NCBI RefSeq assembly: GCF_014701235.1
Contig: NZ_AP022873.1
Coordinates: forward strand, 2,108,001 to 2,172,000
Reading direction: 5' to 3'
DNA from: Dissulfurispira thermophila
Lineage (GTDB): Bacteria; Nitrospirota; Thermodesulfovibrionia; Thermodesulfovibrionales; Dissulfurispiraceae
Length of the DNA: 64,000 nt
Part shown: positions 7,595 to 15,393 of the stretch, piece after piece
Position numbering within the stretch: the stretch's first letter is position 1
How the letters are laid out: each line of letters opens with the position of its first letter
The notes under the pieces: generated by a model
Seen by the model: the letters and a program-made list of their open reading frames with translations, nothing else
Database searches by the model: none
What the model was told of the DNA's origin: nothing
Translations under genes and position numbers: made by a program

Positions 7595-7795
7595 ATGAGA
7601 CACTATAACAAGAAAGAGAAAACAGCAAATTGGCTGTTTAAAATTGCCGAATATGTGGCGATTGCGTTGGGAATTAATGCGTTGCTACCGAACAGTCCTT
7701 TAACCATTAAAAATGTCATTGCAGGAACTGTTATCCTTCTGACTATACTGGTGCTTGCTTTATGGATAACACCTGAAAAAAAGGAGGACCGATGA
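7595..7795 (+). CDS. Small two-helix membrane protein (cassette D, first gene)
   Basis: 66 residues starting MRHYNKKEKTANW, with two membrane segments (about residues 17-32 and 38-57). An upstream in-frame ATG at 7556 lies inside the promoter -35 and cannot be used. The chosen ATG is about four bases after the predicted transcription start, with no SD, so a near-leaderless mRNA is likely, as in cassette A. The stop overlaps the next ATG (ATGA), which implies coupling. Function unknown. Confidence 0.6.
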   Translation: MRHYNKKEKTANWLFKIAEYVAIALGINALLPNSPLTIKNVIAGTVILLTILVLALWITPEKKEDR

Positions 7796-7887
7796 ATTCT
7801 TTTATTCTTGTACTTATAGTGATTGTAGTTTTTGGGATTGGCGCTGGATTGTATTTCTATCTTTCAGAAAAAAAGCATCAGCATTAA
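7792..7887 (+). CDS. 31-residue single-helix membrane peptide (cassette D, second gene)
   Basis: MNSFILVLIVIVVFGIGAGL, then YFYLSEKKHQH: one membrane helix and a basic tail. AAGGAGG lies upstream, and the ATG overlaps the stop of the preceding gene. It has the same length as the peptide at 6147 and resembles the start of the ORF at 8809 (GxYFxxxxKK). Confidence 0.55.
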   Translation: MNSFILVLIVIVVFGIGAGLYFYLSEKKHQH

Positions 7888-7893
7888 GCAGAA

Positions 7894-8047
7894 GATGCCC
7901 ATGCAGTAAGACACGGAATCACACTCAGCTTCTAAATCAGTGCAGAAGCTCTGAAGAGCAGAATCGCAGAAGTCAAGGCGGTGAGTCACCATATAAATGG
8001 TGCCACCGCCTTTTTTGTTTGAAAATCATCTTAATTTCTGCTATGCT
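7894..8047 (+). repeat. Cassette junction R4 (154 bp, type II plus 8 bp)
   Basis: Tail ghost DAHAVRHGITLSF and stop (7894-7935), terminator (7975-8016), TTGAAA (8019-8024), 17 bases, TATGCT (8042-8047). It differs from R1 by an 8-bp duplication (GCAGAATC) before the terminator. Confidence 0.8.
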
Positions 8048-8073
8048 ATTTTCAAAAGCCCTTTGGAGGACAT

Positions 8074-8199
8074 ATGCCTACAACGCTTGAAGAAAGAGTC
8101 GCCTATCTTGAAGGCAAGGTCAAAGGATTAAGAAAAGGGGTGTGTAATATTTCTTTAAGCCCTTTGAAAAGTGCAGATATGACGAAGGAGGTTAAGTAA
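8074..8199 (+). CDS. 41-residue hybrid ORF, second copy
   Basis: Essentially identical to 6458-6583: the head of the heptad protein joined after codon 16 to the leader of the hendecad gene, with the TAA abutting the next ATG. The shared junction means it formed once and was then duplicated with its cassette. Confidence 0.5.
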   Translation: MPTTLEERVAYLEGKVKGLRKGVCNISLSPLKSADMTKEVK

Positions 8200-8577
8200 A
8201 TGCCTGTAATAACCATACCAAAGGCATTGAGAGACAAGCTTGGAGATGAGGCAGCAGAGTCCTTTGCAGTGCTTCTTAAAGAAGTAGAGCATGAAGGCAG
8301 AAAAGACGCCCTTGTGCTGGCAGAGGAGAGATTTGAACGCAGGCTCTCTGAAGAAGTAGCATCACTAAGAGTAAAAATCAGTGAGGTAAAAACTGAACTC
8401 GAAGCTAAAATCAGTGAGGTGAAAGCAGAACTCGAAACAAAAATCAGTGAGGTAAAGGCTGAACTCGAAGCTAAAATCAGTGAGGTAAAGGTTGACATTA
8501 TTAAGTGGATGTTTATCTTCTGGGCTGGGCAGATAGTCGTATTGATAGCTATATTACAGATATTCTTCCGTAAATAA
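8200..8577 (+). CDS. Tail-anchored hendecad coiled-coil protein (cassette E)
   Basis: A 125-residue near-identical duplicate of the gene at 6584. The differences sit in the 11-residue repeat (KTELEA against KAELET), while the head and the C-terminal membrane helix are unchanged. It has the same SD and the same overlap of its stop with the porin tail ghost of R5. This marks cassettes B and E as the product of a recent duplication, and the older differences between junctions show the array predates it. Confidence 0.75.
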   Translation: MPVITIPKALRDKLGDEAAESFAVLLKEVEHEGRKDALVLAEERFERRLSEEVASLRVKISEVKTELEAKISEVKAELETKISEVKAELEAKISEVKVDIIKWMFIFWAGQIVVLIAILQIFFRK

Positions 8578-8729
8578 TGCCCATGCAATCAGGCACGGAA
8601 TCACTCTCAGCTTCTAAATCAGTGCAGAAGCTCTGAAGAGCAGAATCGCAGAAGTCAAGGCGGTGAGTCACCATATAAATGGTGCCACCGCCTTTTTTGT
8701 TTGAAAAATACTTTTAGCTTTGCTATAGT
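8576..8729 (+). repeat. Cassette junction R5 (154 bp, last copy)
   Basis: Tail ghost NAHAIRHGITLSF and stop (8576-8617), type II terminator (8657-8698), TTGAAA (8701-8706), 17 bases and TATAGT (8724-8729). Sequence downstream of the -35 diverges from the other type II copies. Confidence 0.8.
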
Positions 8730-8808
8730 TAAATCAAGATAAAACCAGAAGTGATAAAGCGGATATGTTTTGTTTTTGCATACAAAATTGACCAAAATGG
8801 AGGTAATA

Positions 8809-8964
8809 ATGGATAACCTTACATTGTTGTTTATAATCGGTTCATTGATATTAATCGTGGTTGGTATTTACTTTCACTTTCGCGACAAAAAAACTTTCAC
8901 ATTAGTTACTTCTGTCTCAACAAACACGTTGCCTGAGCAGCAATGCCCTCGCCACGACCAATAA
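8809..8964 (+). CDS. 51-residue membrane peptide overlapping ispF (truncated cassette F)
   Basis: GGAGG precedes the ATG at 8809. Residues 1-28 (MDNLTLLFIIGSLILIVVGI, then YFHFRDKK) look like the 31-residue peptides at 6147 and 7792. After the KK the frame simply continues through antisense ispF sequence (TFTLVTSVSTNT onward), as if the gene had lost its stop when the array was truncated. Promoter R5 would drive it. Translation is plausible but unproven. Confidence 0.45.
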   Translation: MDNLTLLFIIGSLILIVVGIYFHFRDKKTFTLVTSVSTNTLPEQQCPRHDQ

Positions 8965-9376
8965 ATCCCATTCCCTCGTTTGTCTTTGCCTTGATATTTA
9001 GGATTGATTGAGAAATACCTGCTTGTGAAATAGCCTCTTTCATAGATTCTATATAAGGTGCAATCTTTGGTCTTTCTGTTATGACTATAGAGTCAATCCA
9101 GACAATCTCAAAGCCCTTTGATTTTGCAAGTTCAACGATATGTTTTAAAAGCATAATGCTTGAGGCATCTTTCCATTTGTTGTCTGTATCTGGAAAGTGT
9201 TTTCCAATATCGCCTTCACCTATTGCGCCTATAATTGCATCAATAATCGCATGACAGAGGACATCGCCGTCTGAATGCCCGAGCAGACCCTTCTCAAAAG
9301 GAATATCTATTCCTCCAAGAATGAGTTTCCTACCCTCAACAAGTCTATGTGAATCATAGCCAATGCCTATACGCAT
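8906..9376 (-). CDS. ispF: 2-C-methyl-D-erythritol 2,4-cyclodiphosphate synthase
   Basis: The fifth step of the MEP isoprenoid pathway: it cyclises CDP-methylerythritol 2-phosphate, releasing CMP. The 156 residues match the family. The metal-binding and family motifs are GIGYDSHRL at the start, GHSDGDVLCHAIIDA near residues 33-47 and TNEGMGFIGRGEGIA near the C-terminus. It works as a cytoplasmic trimer. It follows ispD in the same direction with a 72-base gap filled by a TTAAGG-type repeat hairpin. Confidence 0.97.
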   Translation of the reverse strand: MRIGIGYDSHRLVEGRKLILGGIDIPFEKGLLGHSDGDVLCHAIIDAIIGAIGEGDIGKHFPDTDNKWKDASSIMLLKHIVELAKSKGFEIVWIDSIVITERPKIAPYIESMKEAISQAGISQSILNIKAKTNEGMGFIGRGEGIAAQATCLLRQK

Positions 9377-9378
9377 AA

Positions 9379-9456
9379 AAATAGGTTGAGGTCAAGGTTA
9401 AGGAGGAGGAAAAAGTTTTCCCCAACCTCAACCTGTCTTTTCTTAACCTTAGCCTC
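9379..9456. repeat. TTAAGG-type repeat pair forming a hairpin
   Basis: ATAGGTTGAGGTCAAGGTTA (9381-9400) is inverted against CCCCAACCTCAACCTGTC and TTAACCTTAGCC (about 9420-9452). It fills the ispD-ispF spacer. Confidence 0.65.
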
Positions 9457-10174
9457 CTTTTAATAGTGCTTCGGCGATATCTATATCTTCTGGCGTGGTT
9501 ATCTTTATATTCCTGTATGAACCCATTATAATCTTAATCTTTCCGCCATATTGCTCAATCAAGGCAGCATCATCAGTAGCGTAATATCTATCAGCAGCAG
9601 CCTTTACATAAGCGTCTCTTATCTTTTCAAAGAAAAATACCTGTGGTGTCTGAATCGCCCACAGGACATTGCGGTTTAATGTATTTTTTACAATGACCTC
9701 CTCTTTCCCATGAGCCATGAGCGATGAGCCATGAACTTCTTTTATCGTATCCTTAACAGGCACACCAACCACAACACCGTCACAATCTTTTAACTCTTTA
9801 AGAGATTTTCTGACAATATCGCTTTCTATGAGAGGCCTTGCTCCATCATGTATGAGCACAACAGATGTTTTATCATCAACAGTCTTAATGCCATTGTAAA
9901 CAGAGTCCTGCCTCTCCTTGCCACCGGGCACTATGCGCTTTACCTTTGTGATATTATATTGCTCTACAAGGTCACCACACATTATCAAATCATTCTCTTT
10001 CAGCACAGGTACTATCTCTGTTATCTCCTCAACAGCCTGGAGCGCCTGAAGTGACCATATAATCAGTGGTTTTCCAAACAAGGAATAGAAAGGCTTGTTT
10101 TTTTCTTCACCAAATCTCTTTCCAAGCCCTGCAGCCGGGACTATGGCAACAACTCTATCTCTTTTAGTCTTCAT
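9449..10174 (-). CDS. ispD: 2-C-methyl-D-erythritol 4-phosphate cytidylyltransferase
   Basis: The third MEP step: it joins CTP and MEP to give CDP-ME. 241 residues. The nucleotide-binding loop AAGLGKRFG is at residues 14-22, with HDGARPL near residue 107 and GVPVKDTIK near 136. Directly after, residues ~145-155 (GSSLMAHGKEE) are encoded by a CATGAGCCATGAGC-type low-complexity repeat (9712-9742), a short insertion relative to typical enzymes. The catalytic parts look intact. Confidence 0.95.
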   Translation of the reverse strand: MKTKRDRVVAIVPAAGLGKRFGEEKNKPFYSLFGKPLIIWSLQALQAVEEITEIVPVLKENDLIMCGDLVEQYNITKVKRIVPGGKERQDSVYNGIKTVDDKTSVVLIHDGARPLIESDIVRKSLKELKDCDGVVVGVPVKDTIKEVHGSSLMAHGKEEVIVKNTLNRNVLWAIQTPQVFFFEKIRDAYVKAAADRYYATDDAALIEQYGGKIKIIMGSYRNIKITTPEDIDIAEALLKGG

Positions 10175-10283
10175 TGAGCTATCTCAGAGCAAAATTGAGC
10201 GATTTTAATCTAAAAATATATGCCAAAGCTTAAATGAATGCAGTCACTTTAAAACCCTGATAAAAAAGGAGTTCTATAAAACA

Positions 10284-11267
10284 CTACTCTTCTTCTTTCG
10301 GCTTGGCAAATATCATCCTTCCTGCTGTTGTCTGTAAAACGCTGGTAACTGTGACTTCCACATTCTTGCCTATAAGCTTTCGCCCATTTTCTATAACAAC
10401 CATTGTCCCATCATCGAGATATGCAACACCCTGATTGTATTCTTTGCCTTCTTTCACAACAAATAGACTAAGAGACTCTCCGGGTAATACCACTGGCTTA
10501 AGTACATTTGAAAGCTCATTTATATTCAGCACAGACACACCCTGAAGTTGTGCAACCTTGTTTAGATTAAAGTCATTTGTTATTACCTTTGCATTCATAA
10601 GCCTTGCAAGTGCCACAAGCTTTGCATCAACCTCTTTTATTTTAGGGAAGTCTTCTTCGACTATTCTGACATCAATATTAGACATCTTCTGTATCCTATG
10701 CAGTATATCGAGTCCTCTTCTTCCCTTTGTCCTTCTCATCGGGTCAGGAGAGTCTGCTATATACTGAAGTTCCTGAAGGATAAATTGTGGGATAATAAAT
10801 GTACCCTCCACAAATCCTGCCTCAATAACATCTGCAATACGGCCATCGATAATCACGCTTGTATCTAAAATCTTAAGGTCTTTTTCTAATTCCTGCCCTT
10901 TAAACAATCGCATGATTGCAGGAATTGTGAGATTTCTACCTCTATGAAGACCAACAAACATGCCACCATAGCCCAGAATTGCATTCATGATAAATGAAGA
11001 CAGCATACGACCTTCATCAGTAATAACATATCTAAGCGGCAGTAAAATCAGATTGGCAAAAATAAGGCCAATACTTAGTCCCAAAAGACCTCCAAAAATC
11101 GAACCAAAAGAGACCTTCCTCATCCTTGATTCTATGATTATCGAGATGATTCCAAAAAAAAGGCCTGCTATTAATCCCTCAGCCACAAAGCCATACTTAA
11201 TGCCATACAAATAACCTGCAAATATAAAAACTGTAACTATGGCAATCCTTGCAAAGATATTCAACAA
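10284..11267 (-). CDS. Membrane-anchored PIN-TRAM domain protein (YacL-like)
   Basis: 327 residues: about four N-terminal membrane helices (residues 1-110), then a PIN nuclease-like domain (LDTSVIIDGRIADVIEAGF, residues ~134-152, with acidic residues conserved), then a C-terminal TRAM domain (residues ~265-325). The family, YacL in Bacillus, is thought to bind or cut RNA; the substrate is unknown. The start is a TTG at 11267 with GGGAGG seven bases upstream. It lies 109 bases upstream of ispD. Confidence 0.85.
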   Translation of the reverse strand: MLNIFARIAIVTVFIFAGYLYGIKYGFVAEGLIAGLFFGIISIIIESRMRKVSFGSIFGGLLGLSIGLIFANLILLPLRYVITDEGRMLSSFIMNAILGYGGMFVGLHRGRNLTIPAIMRLFKGQELEKDLKILDTSVIIDGRIADVIEAGFVEGTFIIPQFILQELQYIADSPDPMRRTKGRRGLDILHRIQKMSNIDVRIVEEDFPKIKEVDAKLVALARLMNAKVITNDFNLNKVAQLQGVSVLNINELSNVLKPVVLPGESLSLFVVKEGKEYNQGVAYLDDGTMVVIENGRKLIGKNVEVTVTSVLQTTAGRMIFAKPKEEE

Positions 11268-11287
11268 TTTCTCACCTCCCTCACGAA

Positions 11288-11352
11288 TAGGTTAAGGTTA
11301 AGGTCAAGGAAAAATATAAACTTTTATCTTAACCTTAGCCTTAACCTTAACC
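11288..11352. repeat. TTAAGG-type inverted repeat
   Basis: AGGTTAAGGTTAAGGTCAAGG-like arm (11290-11310) and its mirror CCTTAGCCTTAACCTTAACC (11333-11352) flank 20 AT-rich bases. It lies between htrA and the PIN-TRAM gene and could act as a terminator-like hairpin. Confidence 0.7.
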
Positions 11353-11357
11353 TGTTT

Positions 11358-12815
11358 TTATTGCGGCGGCAGAGCAACATAAAACTTCTTGCCACTACGA
11401 TTTATAAACAATAAAACAGAATCTCCTGTCTTTATCTTTGATGTCATCTTGTTAAAATCACTCATATTATTAATCCTTTGACGGTCCATCTCCTGTATGA
11501 CATCCCCTTTTCGCAAACCTACATCCTCTGCAGATGAGCCATGTTCTATTTTAACAATAACCACGCCCTTCTCATCTCTGTCTATCCCAAGCTGTTTTGC
11601 AATGGCAGCATTTAAATCCATAACTGTTACCCCTGATAATGCACTTTCATTCATATCCGTACTCTGTAAAGAACTTGGAACCACATCGCTAAGGTCTGCA
11701 GGCAATTCCATTATTATTGCCCTGATGATTATCTCTTTGTCTCGTCTTAATATTTTCATCTCAACCTGTGAGCCAATCCTGCTCTGTGCAACCATATTTC
11801 TCAATGTAGCAACATCCCTTATCTTTTTGCCGTTAAATTCAAGGATAATATCTCCTCGTATAATGCCTGCCTTGTGTGCCGGGCTGTTTCTGGCAACATC
11901 ACTGACAAGAGCACCCTCGGATTGCTTGAGTCCAAACTTTTGGGCAATTTCAGGCGTAATCTCCTGGATTGTTATGCCAAGCCATCCTCTTGTTACCTTG
12001 CCCTGTTTTATTAATTGATCCATAACAATACGGACCATATTGCTCGGGACAGCAAATCCAATTCCTTGATACCCACCTGTCTTAGAAAATATTGCTGTAT
12101 TAATTCCAATCAATTCACCCTTAATATTTACCAGTGGTCCTCCTGAATTTCCAGGATTTATTGCAGCATCTGTCTGTATAAAATTCTCATAATCTGTAAT
12201 ACCAATATCTGCCCTTCCGACTGCACTGATAATGCCCATTGTCACAGTATGGCTCAGACCAAATGGATTTCCTATGGCAAGGACGAATTCTCCAACCTGA
12301 AGTTTATCTGAGTCCCCCCATGGAATCATAGGGAGTCCCTTTGCATCTATCTTGATAATGGCAATGTCTGTCTTGGGATCTGAACCAACAATCTTTGCCT
12401 TAAAGCTCTTTTTATCTATCAGGAGAACCTTTATCTCATCTGCTTGCTCAACTACATGGTTGTTTGTAACTATATATCCATCTGATGAGACAATAACCCC
12501 TGAGCCAAGACTTTGCTCCTTCCATTTTCTTCCTCTACCATCAGGGAATGGATAAAGGAAGTCAAAAAAATCATCAAATGGAGATGGCTGCCTTTTCACC
12601 ACCTTCATGCTCGAGATATTGACAACCGACGGAGATACTGCCTTTACAATATCAGAGAATGCACGACTCGTCTCCTCTATCTGTTTTGGCACACGAGGAG
12701 TAAATGGTGTATATGGCTGGACAACTGCCTTACTGAGCAAATAATAAGTAATCCCACCAAGCAGAAACCCTATAAGGAGTATAATGATTACCCATATAAA
12801 ACTTTTCTTCATCAT
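11358..12815 (-). CDS. degP: HtrA/DegP-family serine protease
   Basis: A periplasmic quality-control protease of 485 residues. An N-terminal membrane anchor (FIWVIIILLIGFLLGGITYY) precedes a trypsin-like domain with His in NNHVVEQ, Asp in KTDIAIIKID and Ser in GNSGGPL. Two PDZ domains follow (from about residues 290 and 395). The anchor is uncleaved in appearance, as in DegS-like or membrane-tethered HtrA. Substrates are misfolded envelope proteins. It sits 7 bases downstream of selB, in the same direction, so the two are probably cotranscribed. Confidence 0.93.
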   Translation of the reverse strand: MMKKSFIWVIIILLIGFLLGGITYYLLSKAVVQPYTPFTPRVPKQIEETSRAFSDIVKAVSPSVVNISSMKVVKRQPSPFDDFFDFLYPFPDGRGRKWKEQSLGSGVIVSSDGYIVTNNHVVEQADEIKVLLIDKKSFKAKIVGSDPKTDIAIIKIDAKGLPMIPWGDSDKLQVGEFVLAIGNPFGLSHTVTMGIISAVGRADIGITDYENFIQTDAAINPGNSGGPLVNIKGELIGINTAIFSKTGGYQGIGFAVPSNMVRIVMDQLIKQGKVTRGWLGITIQEITPEIAQKFGLKQSEGALVSDVARNSPAHKAGIIRGDIILEFNGKKIRDVATLRNMVAQSRIGSQVEMKILRRDKEIIIRAIIMELPADLSDVVPSSLQSTDMNESALSGVTVMDLNAAIAKQLGIDRDEKGVVIVKIEHGSSAEDVGLRKGDVIQEMDRQRINNMSDFNKMTSKIKTGDSVLLFINRSGKKFYVALPPQ

Positions 12816-12822
12816 CTTCAGC

Positions 12823-14715
12823 CTATTTTAACATGAATTTCCTTATATCCCCAACCCTCAGTGTAATCCTGCTCGAATCAAGATATTCAAGCAAAGGAAG
12901 GGCATACTTTCTGGAAGTTCCAAGCATATCTCTAAATTCAGCTACTGTCATTTCTTTATTTTTTGCATAGAAGTCTTTTAGCAATTCGAGCATCTTATCA
13001 TAATGTTCTTTTGTTATATACATTGAGTCATTAATCCTGACTACAGCACCCTCTTTTGCAAGCAGCTTCAGCATGTCTAAAATCTCCTTCTCTGAAATAG
13101 ACAATTTCTGAGCAAGTTCAGATTTTATGGGAGGTTGAAATCCTCCACTGCTTAGAATAGCAAGGATTTTAGTTTTAACTCCTCTATCTGCCTGTGCAAG
13201 AGATGGCTTGAAATCCCTGAGCCTTAATGTCTCCTTTTCTATGACAATGCTGTCTATGATTGTAATGAGATTCGAAAATCTCGATGTAGAAAATGGCATC
13301 TTTGCCCTTAATTCTTCTTTTGAAATACCTGATTTAAGTGGATTTTCTTTATGAAACCGAATGAGATTAGATATGACCTCATTTTTAAATAACTCGAAGC
13401 TATCTTTATGAAAAAGAATACCCTGACTTTTTATAAGTCTTCCCTCCTTTACAAGACCTTGTATTGCTGAGTTTATCTCTGGCATATCTGATAACACCCA
13501 GCCCTCGATTTCAGAAATAGTGCATCCGTTAAGATGTGCCTTTCTCACTTTTACTTCTATCTTATCTTTGATATTACCTTGCTCAATAGTTATAAGGTCA
13601 TTTATTCCCTCTTTTTTCTTTCTCCTTACAGGGTGCGGATCAAGTATCTCTCCACCACCTATTGTCTCAAGAGGTGAAAATCTCCTGATTATATACCTGT
13701 CTGCTGAAAGCACTACAACAGGCTCATTGAGTCTGAATTGGCAATAGCATGACTCCCCTGCACTTATCTCATCCTTGTCATAGAGTATAATCCTTGCAAC
13801 AGTCTCAGCAGTGCCTGAGTAAAAGTGCACAAGACTTCTGTTTTTTAGTGTAGGTGCATCTGAAAGCAAATCTACCTTTGCATCTATCACCCTTGTAGGA
13901 ACAAATCTATCAGGAACAACAACCACATCTCCTCGTCTCAGGGATTCCCTCTCAACACCTTGAAGATTAATCCCTATCCTCTGTCCTGCATATGCTCTTT
14001 CAACGCTCCTGCCGTGACTCTGCAGGCCTCTCACCTTTGATGTTATTTTCGAAGGTAGTATTTCCACAGGTGCATCAAGAGATATAGTCCCTGACAAAGC
14101 AGTACCTGTCACCACTGTGCCAAAACCCTTCAGTGTAAAAACCCTATCTATTGGGAGCCTGAATAGTCCTTCTGTTAATTTAGGCTTTACATTTAATACT
14201 GCATCTCTTATCACTTCCTTCAGCAAATCTATATTCATACCTGTTTTCGAAGACACAGGAACAATAACTGCATCTTCAAGGAATGTGCCCTTTACAAATC
14301 CCCTTATATCATCTGTTATAAGACTAAGCCAATCAGCATCCACAAGGTCTGCCTTTGTTATCGCTATAATGCCTGTCTTGATTTTCAGTAGTTTGCATAT
14401 AGATAAATGCTCTCTTGTTTGCGGCATAATTCCTTCATCAGCAGCAATAACCATTAAGACAATATCAATACCTCCAGCACCTGCGAGCATATTTTTTATA
14501 AGTCGCTCATGTCCTGGCACATCCACAATCCCAACAGCAAGGCCATCAGGATAAAAAAGGTTTGCAAAACCTAAATCAATGGTAATGCCTCTTTCCTTTT
14601 CTTCCTTCAATCTATCAGGGTCTATACCTGTGAGGGCTTTCACAAGAGAGCTCTTGCCGTGGTCAATATGGCCGGCAGTTCCTAATATCACGTTTTTCAT
14701 TTGCTCATAGCTCAT
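12823..14715 (-). CDS. selB: Selenocysteine-specific elongation factor
   Basis: A GTPase that delivers Sec-tRNA(Sec) to UGA codons preceding a SECIS hairpin. 630 residues. The G1 motif GHIDHGKSS is at residues ~15-23, with [12 protein letters not shown] (G3) and TKADLVD (G4). EF-Tu-like domains II and III follow, and the C-terminal half carries winged-helix repeats that bind SECIS RNA. The ATG overlaps the hisH stop (ATGA); a second ATG 15 bases on ([13 protein letters not shown]) is the more usual SelB start. No selA, selD or tRNA-Sec is in the window, but fdhD at 45 kb fits a genome with selenoprotein formate dehydrogenase. Confidence 0.95.
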   Translation of the reverse strand: MSYEQMKNVILGTAGHIDHGKSSLVKALTGIDPDRLKEEKERGITIDLGFANLFYPDGLAVGIVDVPGHERLIKNMLAGAGGIDIVLMVIAADEGIMPQTREHLSICKLLKIKTGIIAITKADLVDADWLSLITDDIRGFVKGTFLEDAVIVPVSSKTGMNIDLLKEVIRDAVLNVKPKLTEGLFRLPIDRVFTLKGFGTVVTGTALSGTISLDAPVEILPSKITSKVRGLQSHGRSVERAYAGQRIGINLQGVERESLRRGDVVVVPDRFVPTRVIDAKVDLLSDAPTLKNRSLVHFYSGTAETVARIILYDKDEISAGESCYCQFRLNEPVVVLSADRYIIRRFSPLETIGGGEILDPHPVRRKKKEGINDLITIEQGNIKDKIEVKVRKAHLNGCTISEIEGWVLSDMPEINSAIQGLVKEGRLIKSQGILFHKDSFELFKNEVISNLIRFHKENPLKSGISKEELRAKMPFSTSRFSNLITIIDSIVIEKETLRLRDFKPSLAQADRGVKTKILAILSSGGFQPPIKSELAQKLSISEKEILDMLKLLAKEGAVVRINDSMYITKEHYDKMLELLKDFYAKNKEMTVAEFRDMLGTSRKYALPLLEYLDSSRITLRVGDIRKFMLK

Positions 14716-15332
14716 ATCTGAACAAATTCATTAAAGCCTTTGAGGATTTTCAGCCCAAGTTCCTGACTCTTTTCTGGGTGAAATTGTGTTGCAAATATAT
14801 TGTCCTTCCAGACTATAGAGGTAAACTCTATACCATATTCAGTTACACCTGCAACAATGCCTTTATCATCAGGGACAACATAATAAGAATGCACAAAGTA
14901 AAAATATGCATTGTCCTGTATTTCATTAAATACAGGTGGTTTTTTGACAAATTTTACTGTATTCCAGCCCATGTGTGGAATCTTCAAATCAGAACCGGCA
15001 CCAAATCTGAATTTGACAACCCTTCCCTTGAACACATCCAGTCCTCTGCATATACCGAACTCTTCAGACTCGGTAAACAATATCTGCAGTCCGAGACATA
15101 TGCCCAGATATGGTTTGCCTTTCTGTATTTCTTTTACAATTGTATCAAGGAGCTTAAGATTATCAAGGTTTTTAATGCAATCCCTGAATGCACCAACACC
15201 TGGCAGTACTATGCCTTTTGCATCAGTGATAATCTTTGCATCAGATGTAACCCTTACATCAGCGCCAACCTTTATAAATCCCTTTTCAACGCTTCTGATA
15301 TTACCCATTCCATAGTCAACAATAGCAATCAT
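14712..15332 (-). CDS. hisH: Imidazole glycerol phosphate synthase, glutaminase subunit
   Basis: Releases ammonia from glutamine and passes it to HisF for the fifth step of histidine synthesis. 206 residues, full length. The class I glutaminase nucleophile is Cys in LGICLGLQ (residue ~79); the His-Glu pair is in QFHPEKS near residue 186. PGVGAFRD is the oxyanion region. No other his gene is near. The stop overlaps the selB ATG by 4 bases. Confidence 0.95.
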   Translation of the reverse strand: MIAIVDYGMGNIRSVEKGFIKVGADVRVTSDAKIITDAKGIVLPGVGAFRDCIKNLDNLKLLDTIVKEIQKGKPYLGICLGLQILFTESEEFGICRGLDVFKGRVVKFRFGAGSDLKIPHMGWNTVKFVKKPPVFNEIQDNAYFYFVHSYYVVPDDKGIVAGVTEYGIEFTSIVWKDNIFATQFHPEKSQELGLKILKGFNEFVQI

Positions 15333-15393
15333 AACTTTTATTTTACCACAATCAGCAGCAGCAATTGCTGTAATCTATTTATCATATTTTTTA

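Noticed and set aside
5765-8730. Integron with attC sites
   Set aside because: Junctions contain the porin tail, terminator and promoter, not attC-like R-box/L-box pairs, and no integrase gene is present.
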